Source of the DNA: Williamsia maris
GTDB taxonomy: Bacteria; Actinomycetota; Actinomycetes; Mycobacteriales; Mycobacteriaceae
Direction: 5' to 3'
Length of the DNA stretch: 64,000 nucleotides
NCBI RefSeq assembly: GCF_024171815.1
Contig: NZ_JAMTCJ010000001.1
Span: 1,302,001-1,366,000 of the forward strand
Under the pieces are notes generated by a model, which ran no database searches, was not told the origin of the DNA, and worked only from the letters and a program-made list of their open reading frames with translations. Position numbers and translations under genes: made by a program. Below are positions 57,545-64,000 of the stretch, in pieces; position 1 is the stretch's first letter, and every line of letters starts with the position of its first letter.

Positions 57545-57961
57545 TCAGCGTCCGTCCCGGTCAGGGGCGAACTCGGACAGCTGGGCGGTCAGCTCGCGCG
57601 CGTAATCGAGCTGGGTGCTCAACTTCTCGCACGCCTGCGTCGCCCGGGTGTGACATCCGGCGAGATAGTCGGTCGCCGCGGCTTTCTCGGTGGCCGTGGC
57701 GTCCGGATCGTCGAGCGCCGCGAGTGATTCGAGCAGCGACCGCATCTCGTCGAGCGTGAAGCCCAGCGGCTTCATCCGGCGGATCGCGAGGAGTCGGTCG
57801 ATGTCATCGGCGGTGTAGAGCCGGAAGCCGCCGGCCGATCGCGCCGACGGCACGACGAGCCCCACCTCGTCGTAGTGCCGGATCGTCTTGATCGACAGCG
57901 CGGTTCGCTCGGCCACCTCGCCGATCTGCAGATGCGCCCCGGTGTTGTCAGTGTCCGGCAC
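57545..57961 (-). CDS. MerR family transcriptional regulator
   Basis: A 138-residue MerR protein: LQIGEVAERTALSIKTIRHY, DEVGLVVPSARSAGGFRLYT and ADDIDRLLAIRRMKPLGFTL are the DNA-binding part; a coiled coil follows. One Cys (AGCHTRATQACEKL holds two) lies in the helix rather than in a metal loop, so a metal-sensing role is not evident. The start overlaps the sulP stop by 14 bases in the same direction, so it is translated with the transporter and probably controls it. Confidence 0.9.
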   Translation of the reverse strand: MPDTDNTGAHLQIGEVAERTALSIKTIRHYDEVGLVVPSARSAGGFRLYTADDIDRLLAIRRMKPLGFTLDEMRSLLESLAALDDPDATATEKAAATDYLAGCHTRATQACEKLSTQLDYARELTAQLSEFAPDRDGR

Positions 57962-59456
57962 CGAGTTGTCCGCTCAAGAGGTCGTGGCGCTCGGCGCTGT
58001 GGTCATCGAGACCGATGATGCTGACCGTCTTGCCCTTTGCCGCATATTTACCGGTGATCGCATCGAGGGTGGCGACGGTGGAGGCATCCCACACGTGGGC
58101 GTCACTGAGGTCGATCACCACGTTCTCGGGATCGCCGACATAGTCGAACTGGTAGATCAGATCGTTGCTGGAGGCGAAGAACAGCTCGCCCCGCACGGCG
58201 TAGACACGGGTGTCCTCATCGGGATGCGCGATGTCGACGACTTCGGTCATGTGAGCGACACGACGTGCGAAAAGCACCATGGCGGTCAGCGTTCCGGCAC
58301 CGACCCCGTAGGCGAGGTTCCCGGTGGGAACCGTCACCGCGACGGTCGCGAGCATCACCAGCGTCTCGCTCTTGGGCATCCGATTCAACGTCGACGGCGT
58401 GATGCTGTGCCAGTCGAACGTGCCGACGGAGACCATGACCATCACCGCGACCAGCGCCGCCATCGGGATCAGCGCCACGATGTCGCCGAGCCCGACCACC
58501 AGGATCAACAGGAACACCCCGGCGAGGAACGTCGAGATCCGGGTACGCGCACCGGACACCTTCACGTTGATCATCGTCTGACCGATCATCGCGCACCCGC
58601 CCAGACCGCCGAAGAAGCCGGTCACGATGTTCGCGATGCCCTGTCCGGTGCTCTCACGGGTCTTGTCGGAATGGGTGTCGGTGATGTCGTCGACGAACTT
58701 GGCCGTCATCAGCGATTCGAGCAGCCCGACGATCGCCATGGTCAGTGCGTACGGCGCGATGATCGACAGCGTGTGCCAGGTGTACGGCACATCCGGGATG
58801 AGGAAGGACGGCAGGTTCGACGGCAGCTTCCCCTCGTCACCCACGTTGGGAACGTTGTTCCAGCCGAACACGATCGTCGCGCCGGTGAGCAGCACGATGG
58901 CGACCAACGGCGCCGGGACGACCGAACTCACCCGGGGGAGGAACACCATGATCGCGATACCGACGGCGACCAGCGGGTACACCAGCCACGGGACGCCGAT
59001 GAGGTGGGTGAGCTGCGAGATGAAGATCAGGATCGCGAGAGCGTTGACGAATCCGACCATCACGCTGCGCGGGATGAAGCGCATCAGCTTGGCCACACCG
59101 AGCAGAGACAACACGATCTGCAGGATCCCGGCCAGGATCACCGCCGCGATCAAGTAGTCGAGACCGTGGTCCTTGACCAACGGCGCGACGACGAGGGCGA
59201 CCGCGCCGGTCGCCGCGGAGATCATCGCCGGGCGTCCACCGACGATCGCGATGGTCACCGCCATGGTGAACGACGCGAACAGGCCGATCTTCGGATCGAC
59301 GCCGGCGATGATCGAGAACGAGATCGCCTCCGGGATCAGCGCGAGCGCGACGACGAGTCCGGCGAGCACCTCTGTCCGGAGTCGGGCGGGCGAGCGCAGT
59401 GCCAGGCGGACCGACTGTTCCTGCGCCGGGGTGACCGGCTTCGCGGACGATGTCAT
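57948..59456 (-). CDS. SulP family inorganic anion transporter with STAS domain
   Basis: A 502-residue protein with 10-12 membrane segments and a C-terminal STAS domain (from about residue 400: VYAVRGELFFASSNDLIYQF; VVIDLSDAHVWDASTVATLD). VALALIPEAISFSIIAGVDP and KIGLFASF are the SulP signature. It carries sulfate, bicarbonate or a similar anion. The downstream merR gene overlaps it. It is a single transporter without carbonic anhydrase fusion; the anion is unknown. Confidence 0.92.
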   Translation of the reverse strand: MTSSAKPVTPAQEQSVRLALRSPARLRTEVLAGLVVALALIPEAISFSIIAGVDPKIGLFASFTMAVTIAIVGGRPAMISAATGAVALVVAPLVKDHGLDYLIAAVILAGILQIVLSLLGVAKLMRFIPRSVMVGFVNALAILIFISQLTHLIGVPWLVYPLVAVGIAIMVFLPRVSSVVPAPLVAIVLLTGATIVFGWNNVPNVGDEGKLPSNLPSFLIPDVPYTWHTLSIIAPYALTMAIVGLLESLMTAKFVDDITDTHSDKTRESTGQGIANIVTGFFGGLGGCAMIGQTMINVKVSGARTRISTFLAGVFLLILVVGLGDIVALIPMAALVAVMVMVSVGTFDWHSITPSTLNRMPKSETLVMLATVAVTVPTGNLAYGVGAGTLTAMVLFARRVAHMTEVVDIAHPDEDTRVYAVRGELFFASSNDLIYQFDYVGDPENVVIDLSDAHVWDASTVATLDAITGKYAAKGKTVSIIGLDDHSAERHDLLSGQLGAGH

Positions 59457-59670
59457 TGCAGGAACCCTACCCTCCCCGGAGGGGAGAGTTGACCACGTCG
59501 CCTCGGCGTCAAGAACCCGTTAAGGTTGTCCACGGTGCGCCGGGAAGTCTGGTCGGCAACAGTTTTGTCGACCCACGACCCCGAAGGATCTGCTCATAAA
59601 CGCCCCGAAGATCTCCCCGCCGTCGCCCACCGAGTTCGTCCGCTACCTACGGACCGAGACGTTCGGCGGG

Positions 59671-60798
59671 ATGGTCCTGCTCGCCGCGGCCGCCGTCGCC
59701 TTGCTCTGGGCGAACTCCCCCTGGTCCGACGCCTACCTCTCACTGCGCGACGCACACGTGGGCACCGACGTCCTGGGCCTCGACCTCACCGTCGGACACT
59801 GGGCGCAGGAGGGGCTGCTCGCGGTGTTCTTCTTCGTCGCCGGCCTCGAACTCAAACGCGAGATCGTGCTCGGCGAGCTGTCCGCGTTCAAACAGGCCAT
59901 CCTCCCGGTGGTTGCTGCGGTCGGCGGCGTCGTCATCCCGATCCTCATCTGTCTCGCGATCGGCTGGGGCACAACGGGAATCGAGAAGGCCTGGGCCATC
60001 CCGGCAGCCACCGACATCGCCTTCGCGTTGGGAGTCCTGGCGCTGGTGGGTTCCCGGGTCCCGTCGGGGGCGCGGGTGTTCCTGCTCGCGCTCGCCGTCG
60101 TCGACGACCTCATCGCCATCGCCATCATCGCCGCGGTGTTCACCGACAGCCTCGATCTGGTGGCGCTCGCGATCGGCGCCGCGGCGATGGTGGCCTACTG
60201 GTTCTGCCAGCGCCGCAGGATCACCAGCCCCCTGGTCTACGTACCACTGGCCGTCATCACCTGGGTCGCCGTTTACAACGCAGGCATCCACGCCACGATC
60301 GCGGGCGTCGCCCTGGGCCTGCTCACGCGCGTACGTCCCGACCCCGGCGAGGAATGCGCTCCCGGTGCGCGACTCGAGCATCGGCTCCAACCGATATCGG
60401 CGGCGATCTGCGTCCCGCTGTTCGCGTTGTTCGCCGCCGGCGTCCCGCTGAACGCGTCCATCGTCGGCGACCTCTTCGGCGACCGCATCGCGATCGGGAT
60501 CATGGTCGGTCTCATCGTCGGCAAGACCATCGGGATCTTCGGCGCCAGTTGGGTGCTCATCCGACTCGGCCTGGCCAGCCGACCGGACGGCTTCTTCACC
60601 AGAGACCTTCTGGCCGTGGCCATCCTGGGCGGCATCGGCTTCACCGTCAGCCTGCTCATCGCCGACCTCGCCCTGTCGCCCGCACAGGCCGAACTCGCCA
60701 AGGCCGCAGTCCTGCTCAGCTCGCTGGTCGCATCACTGCTCGGCGCGGCCGCGCTGATCCGACGCGGCCGCGTGCACAGCCGACTGCTCGACGACTAG
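59671..60798 (+). CDS. nhaA: Na+/H+ antiporter NhaA
   Basis: At least 375 residues with the NhaA fold. GLLAVFFFVAGLELKREIVL and GELSAFKQAILPVVAAVGGV are the family signatures; AIPAATDIAFALGVLALVGS and LLALAVVDDLIAIAIIAAVF hold the paired Asp residues essential for ion exchange, and GIGFTVSLLIADLA the C-terminal motif. ATG 59671 is the first standard start, but it cuts the first helix: the frame reads TEFVRYLRTETFGG just upstream, matching other NhaA proteins. GAAGGA at 59583-59588 lies 7 bases before an in-frame ATA at 59596, a possible real start. It ends in a shared hairpin with the SRPBCC gene. Confidence 0.92.
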   Translation: MVLLAAAAVALLWANSPWSDAYLSLRDAHVGTDVLGLDLTVGHWAQEGLLAVFFFVAGLELKREIVLGELSAFKQAILPVVAAVGGVVIPILICLAIGWGTTGIEKAWAIPAATDIAFALGVLALVGSRVPSGARVFLLALAVVDDLIAIAIIAAVFTDSLDLVALAIGAAAMVAYWFCQRRRITSPLVYVPLAVITWVAVYNAGIHATIAGVALGLLTRVRPDPGEECAPGARLEHRLQPISAAICVPLFALFAAGVPLNASIVGDLFGDRIAIGIMVGLIVGKTIGIFGASWVLIRLGLASRPDGFFTRDLLAVAILGGIGFTVSLLIADLALSPAQAELAKAAVLLSSLVASLLGAAALIRRGRVHSRLLDD

Positions 60799-60825
60799 GC
60801 GACATCACCACCAGGCCGGTCGCCT
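60797..60825. terminator. Bidirectional hairpin between nhaA and the SRPBCC gene
   Basis: AGGCGAC (60797-60803) pairs with GTCGCCT (60819-60825) around a 15-base loop. It overlaps the nhaA stop codon and touches the convergent stop. Confidence 0.5.
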
Positions 60826-61328
60826 CAGGAGAGGTCGGCGAAGTGCTTGACGGTGTCGGTGCGCAGCGTCGACAGCAGCGGTGCGGCCGCCGCCGAGGTC
60901 CCGGGCAGCCTGGCCGCCGGACCCGCGAGCTCGATGGCGAAGGCCCACGTGAGCCGGCTGCCGTGCTCGGCGGGGACGATCTCGGTCATCTCCCCGAACC
61001 GTCGCAGGCTCGGGACGTTGGACTCCACGACGCGAAAAGCGTTGCGGTAGCGGCCCGCTCCCGGATCCTCGGTCCAGTCGAAGAAGTACTCCGACAGGTG
61101 CAGGCCGCCGGGGGCCAGGACAGCAGAGCGGGTGGTCCCGACACCGTAGGGGGCATCGGAGGTGAAGGTGATCTTCTTGATCAGCCGGCACCAGTCGAGG
61201 GTGTTCTGCCTGCTGAACTCGGCCCACGCGCCCGCCGGGGAGATGGGCAGGTCGACGCTGAACCGGTAGGCGATCGGGGCGGAGTCGAAGAAGTCCAGTT
61301 CGAACGGTTCCAGGGTGTGGGTGGCCAT
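60825..61328 (-). CDS. SRPBCC (START-like) family protein
   Basis: A 167-residue protein with the helix-grip pattern: FSVDLPISPAGAWAEFSRQN, VGTTRSAVLAPGGLHLSEYF, GEMTEIVPAEHGSRLTWAFA and a C-terminal amphipathic helix. The family binds hydrophobic ligands such as lipids or polyketides. It is a single gene convergent with nhaA; ligand unknown. Confidence 0.85.
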   Translation of the reverse strand: MATHTLEPFELDFFDSAPIAYRFSVDLPISPAGAWAEFSRQNTLDWCRLIKKITFTSDAPYGVGTTRSAVLAPGGLHLSEYFFDWTEDPGAGRYRNAFRVVESNVPSLRRFGEMTEIVPAEHGSRLTWAFAIELAGPAARLPGTSAAAAPLLSTLRTDTVKHFADLS

Positions 61329-61372
61329 CGCGCACGCTCCTCGGTGATCAGACGGTCGGGTCGGTGCCGAGC

Positions 61373-62602
61373 CTAGTGCTCAGAGGTCGCGACAACGCGG
61401 GGTCGCAGGACCACGTAGACGACGATCCCGACGACCAACGCCCAGAACGCGGAGCCGATCCCGACGAACGCCGTGCCCGACGCGGCCACCACGAAGGTCG
61501 CGACGGCCGCCGTCCGGTGCTGCGTCGACCCGCCGTCGGAGCCCACCGCGGCCGCGATCGCCGACCCCAGCGTGGCCAGCAGCGCCACCCCGGCCACGGC
61601 CTGCACCACCCCGGCGGGCGCGAGGACGACGAGCGTGGCCATCGCGGCCGAGGCGGCCCCGAGCACGAGGTAGCTGACACCGCCCGCGACCGCGGCGACC
61701 CATCGGCGCCCCCGATCGGGGTCGGCCTGGGGACCTGCGGCCAGCGCGGCGCTGATCGCCGCCAGGTTCATCACGTGCCCACCGAACCCGGCGCCGAGCA
61801 CCGTCCCGAGACCGGTCACCGACATCGACGCCCGCCACGGCACCCGGTATCCGAACGAGGTCATGATCGCGACCCCTGGGACGTTCTGCGCGGCCATCGT
61901 CACGATGTAGAGCGGGATGGCCAGGCCGGTCACGGCCTGGAACGTCCAGTGCGGCATGGTCCAGACCGGTTGCGGCACCAGCGACGCGGCGTCGACGTGC
62001 GAGCCCGCCCGGATCACCTCGACCACGATGACCACCGCGGCGACACCGAACGCGCCCGGCACCGCCCACCGCGGGGCCCACCGCAGCAGCACCAACCAGC
62101 TGAGCAGGATCGGCGCGATCACGGCCGGGTCGTGGGCCAGCGCGGTCACCGGTGCCAGACACAGCGGGAGCAGGACCCCGGCCAGCATCGCCTGGGCGAC
62201 CGGCATCGGGATCCGCCCGATGAGGTCCGACAGTCCCGACCACAGGCCGGTGATCACGATCAGCACTCCGACGACGACGAAGGCACCGACCGCGGCGGGC
62301 CAGCCACCGGCCACCACCCCCGTCGTCGCCAGCAGCGCGGCGCCTGGCGTGGACCACGCCAGGACCACCGGGATCCGGTGTCGTAGCGACAGCACGATCA
62401 TCCCGACGGCCTGCAGCAGGCAGACCGCGAGCAGCCCGGACGCGGCCTGCGCCGGTGATGCACCCACCGCGCGCAGACCGGCGAGCACCACGGTGAAGGA
62501 ACTGGTGAAGCCGACGACGGCCGAGACGACCCCCGCGCCGATCGGTACGGACAGACCGACCCGGTCGACGGTGTCGACGTCATCGGGCGGGTTGTCGGGC
62601 AC
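61373..62602 (-). CDS. benE: Benzoate/H+ symporter family protein (BenE)
   Basis: A 409-residue protein with about 12 membrane segments: VVGFTSSFTVVLAGLRAVGA, IPVVLAWSTPGAALLATTGV, MAAQNVPGVAIMTSFGYRVP and GTVLGAGFGGHVMNLAAISA are typical of BenE. It probably imports an aromatic carboxylate. It is divergent from an XRE-cupin regulator with a nested palindrome between them. Confidence 0.9.
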   Translation of the reverse strand: MPDNPPDDVDTVDRVGLSVPIGAGVVSAVVGFTSSFTVVLAGLRAVGASPAQAASGLLAVCLLQAVGMIVLSLRHRIPVVLAWSTPGAALLATTGVVAGGWPAAVGAFVVVGVLIVITGLWSGLSDLIGRIPMPVAQAMLAGVLLPLCLAPVTALAHDPAVIAPILLSWLVLLRWAPRWAVPGAFGVAAVVIVVEVIRAGSHVDAASLVPQPVWTMPHWTFQAVTGLAIPLYIVTMAAQNVPGVAIMTSFGYRVPWRASMSVTGLGTVLGAGFGGHVMNLAAISAALAAGPQADPDRGRRWVAAVAGGVSYLVLGAASAAMATLVVLAPAGVVQAVAGVALLATLGSAIAAAVGSDGGSTQHRTAAVATFVVAASGTAFVGIGSAFWALVVGIVVYVVLRPRVVATSEH

Positions 62603-62649
62603 GGCACACCTTCTACTCGGGCGGTTTCGTCCACCGCGGCCCGATGGTC

Positions 62650-62681
62650 GTTCCGCAAACAGAACGTTCTGGATACGGAAC
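62650..62681. promoter_or_regulatory. Nested palindrome between benE and its regulator
   Basis: GTTCCG-CAAA-CAGAACGTTCTG-GATA-CGGAAC: a perfect 12-base palindrome (62660-62671) flanked symmetrically at 4 bases by GTTCCG and CGGAAC, which also pair. The 32-base dyad lies 48 bases from benE and 20 from the regulator start and is a strong operator candidate. Confidence 0.7.
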
Positions 62682-62701
62682 GTAGCACGTAGGCTCGGGC
62701 C

Positions 62702-63241
62702 ATGGCAGCGGGTTCGGCGTCGGTCGAGATCGGGCGACGCGTCCGTGCGCTGCGGGCCGAGCGCGGCCTGAGCCTGTCCGAGCTCGCCCGCAGATCATCC
62801 GTCGGCAAGGGGTCGCTGTCGGAGATCGAGACCGGGCAGCGCAACCCGACCATCGAGACGCTCTACGCGCTGTGCGCCCCGCTCGGAGTGGCGATGTCCG
62901 CGCTGATCGGAACCCTGCAGGTCCGCACCAGCAGCGGCGGGATGGTGTCGACGACGCTCGACGTGCGCGAGCTGCCGGACTCGACCGTCGAGGTGTTCCG
63001 ATTGCAGTACGAGGCCGGGGCCGACCACACCTCCCCCGCCCACGTCGCCGGTGTCACCGAACATCTGACCGTGGTCGCCGGTCGTCTTCTGGTCGGCCCG
63101 GTCGACGCCCTGCGGACCGTCGGTGCGGGCGAGTCGACGAGCTGGGAGAGCGACCGGCCGCATCGATACAGCGCGACCGAGGGTGCCGCCGAGGCGGTCG
63201 TCGTCATAGTCACGCCCCGGCATGGCACGATGAGCGCGTAG
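62702..63241 (+). CDS. XRE-cupin transcriptional regulator
   Basis: A 179-residue protein: EIGRRVRALRAERGLSLSEL, ARRSSVGKGSLSEIETGQRN and PTIETLYALCAPLGV form the helix-turn-helix, followed by a cupin domain (VFRLQYEAGADHTSPAHVAG; VTEHLTVVAGRLLVG; RYSATEG). Such proteins usually control a neighbouring transporter or catabolic gene in response to a small ligand. It is divergent from benE with a 32-base dyad between. The holin-like gene follows after 21 bases on the same strand. Confidence 0.9.
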   Translation: MAAGSASVEIGRRVRALRAERGLSLSELARRSSVGKGSLSEIETGQRNPTIETLYALCAPLGVAMSALIGTLQVRTSSGGMVSTTLDVRELPDSTVEVFRLQYEAGADHTSPAHVAGVTEHLTVVAGRLLVGPVDALRTVGAGESTSWESDRPHRYSATEGAAEAVVVIVTPRHGTMSA

Positions 63242-63262
63242 ACCGACAATGGAGGAGCAGCT

Positions 63263-63763
63263 GTGAGCCTGGACGACCGTGCCCGCGGAGATGTGGGCCG
63301 AAACGTTTCTGCCATCCCGCTGAGTGACCCCCACGCGCCCGCCGAGCAGTCCGTCGGCGGACTCGTCAAGGACGCGACGACCCACATGTCGACCCTGTTC
63401 CGGTCGGAGCTCGAGCTCGCGAAGACCGAGATCGTCGGCGAGGCCAAGAAGGCCGGCATCAGTGCGGCCCTGTTCATCGTCGCCGGTGCGATCGCGCTGT
63501 ACGCCAGTTTCTTTTTCTTCTTCTTCCTCGCCGAACTGCTCGACGAATGGCTGCCGCGGTGGGCCGCGTTCGGGATCGTCTTCCTGATCCTGCTGGTCAT
63601 CGCCATCGTCGCGGGCATCGTCGGCTTCGTCATCGTCAAGCGCATCCGTGGCCCGAAGAAGACCATCGACTCGGTCAAGGCCGTCCCGTCGGTGCTCCCC
63701 GGATCCGGCAAGGGCGCCCCGGCCGACCTCCCCGGCGGCCTGGGTTCGGCGCCACGCGGTTGA
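63263..63763 (+). CDS. Phage-holin-superfamily/DUF1469-type membrane protein (Rv3669-like)
   Basis: A 166-residue protein: VGGLVKDATTHMSTLFRSEL and ELAKTEIVGEAKKAGISAAL form an amphipathic helix, then two membrane segments (residues about 72-98 with a FFFFFF run, and 104-128). The family (PF07332) has no phage role here and occurs widely in actinobacteria. GGAGGAG lies just before the GTG at 63263. The position before an EphE-like hydrolase matches Rv3669. Confidence 0.87.
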   Translation: MSLDDRARGDVGRNVSAIPLSDPHAPAEQSVGGLVKDATTHMSTLFRSELELAKTEIVGEAKKAGISAALFIVAGAIALYASFFFFFFLAELLDEWLPRWAAFGIVFLILLVIAIVAGIVGFVIVKRIRGPKKTIDSVKAVPSVLPGSGKGAPADLPGGLGSAPRG

Positions 63764-63775
63764 TCCGCCTCCGCT

Positions 63776-64000
63776 GTGCCGGCGCCTGACCCGTCATCGG
63801 TACGGATCGAGGGACCCTGGACCCATCTCGATGTCCGGGCCAACGGGATCCGGTTCCACGCCGTCGAATGCGGTGACGGTCGCATCGACCGACCCCTGGT
63901 GTTGCTGCTGCACGGGTTCGGCGAGTTCTGGTGGAGTTGGCGGCACCAGCTCGAGTCGCTGACCGCGCAGGGGTACCGCGCCGTCGCCCTCGATCTGCGT
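63776..64000 (+). CDS. Alpha/beta hydrolase, EphE-like (N-terminus only)
   Basis: A frame from GTG at 63776 runs to the window edge: 75 codons, beginning PAPDPSSVRIEGPWTHLDVR and continuing LVLLLHGFGEFWWSWRHQLE with YRAVALDLR. HGFGE is the oxyanion-hole motif of alpha/beta hydrolases, and WWSWRHQL is typical of epoxide-hydrolase-like members. The nucleophile lies beyond the window. It follows the holin-like gene by 12 bases, as Rv3670 (ephE) follows Rv3669. Confidence 0.85.
   Translation, partial: MPAPDPSSVRIEGPWTHLDVRANGIRFHAVECGDGRIDRPLVLLLHGFGEFWWSWRHQLESLTAQGYRAVALDLR

Noticed and set aside
59526-61376. 616-codon frame on the plus strand
   Set aside because: Out-of-frame shadow of nhaA and antisense of the SRPBCC gene.
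1-64000. CRISPR arrays, insertion sequences, integrases, prophage genes
   Set aside because: No regularly spaced repeats, transposase or integrase motifs were seen; the holin-superfamily protein at 63.3 kb is a chromosomal actinobacterial family, not a phage gene.

Overview
The window is high-GC actinobacterial chromosome, very probably from a mycolic-acid-containing genus such as Gordonia. The gene order holB, tRNA-Thr, membrane adenylate cyclase, topA, a conserved hypothetical, csp, MrfA-type helicase, then tadE/tadB/tadA/ssd, 6C RNA, a HAD hydrolase, an Ms1-like RNA, a Fic-like protein, dppABCD, acs, a holin-like membrane protein and an EphE-like hydrolase follows, from memory, the order of Mycobacterium tuberculosis Rv3644c to Rv3670. 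This backbone is interrupted by accessory blocks.

Region by region. 1-8.4 kb holds small metabolic and detoxification modules with divergent regulators: MarR/WrbA/pirin, TetR/MDR/MFS and MerR/SDR, each with visible operator-like repeats. 8.4-18.4 kb is core: tRNA-Thr, holB, adenylate cyclase, topA, csp and the helicase. 18.4-35.3 kb is an accessory island with ion-toxicity themes. It carries a fluoride riboswitch with two Fluc/CrcB subunits, a universal stress protein and a histidine phosphatase. A second enolase and a phosphoglycerate mutase lie opposite them. It also has a TDT-family anion transporter, a two-domain DUF302 lipoprotein, a copper module (permease, multicopper oxidase, LpqS-like protein, CsoR/RicR-type operator), a LysR regulator, a PSD/PsiD-like decarboxylase, a sulfite-oxidase-family enzyme and a ClC channel. 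Its right edge, 35.33-35.80 kb, is a scar: a decayed second copy of tadE joined to a decayed second copy of the helicase 3' end.

35.9-45.1 kb carries a Stealth (CpsY-like) sugar-phosphate transferase, an Rv0805-like phosphodiesterase, and the Tad/Flp pilus cluster with two tandem GT2 glycosyltransferases inside it. 45.1-46.8 kb has two structured RNAs around a HAD hydrolase. 46.8-55.2 kb holds the Fic-like protein, the Dpp peptide transporter and acetyl-CoA synthetase. 55.3-64 kb has a cyclophilin-fold lipoprotein, SDR/XRE, MerR/SulP, NhaA, SRPBCC, BenE with an XRE-cupin regulator, a holin-like protein and a truncated alpha/beta hydrolase.

The most novel signal is a shared operator-like motif, in gene sense ACAA-N7-TTGT followed by a CCACAA-type arm. 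It lies upstream of the enolase operon, the TDT transporter, the DUF302 lipoprotein and the PSD-like gene, always in the same orientation, with a partial copy upstream of the island's own LysR gene. This suggests that the island is one LysR regulon, with the fluoride riboswitch as a second input.
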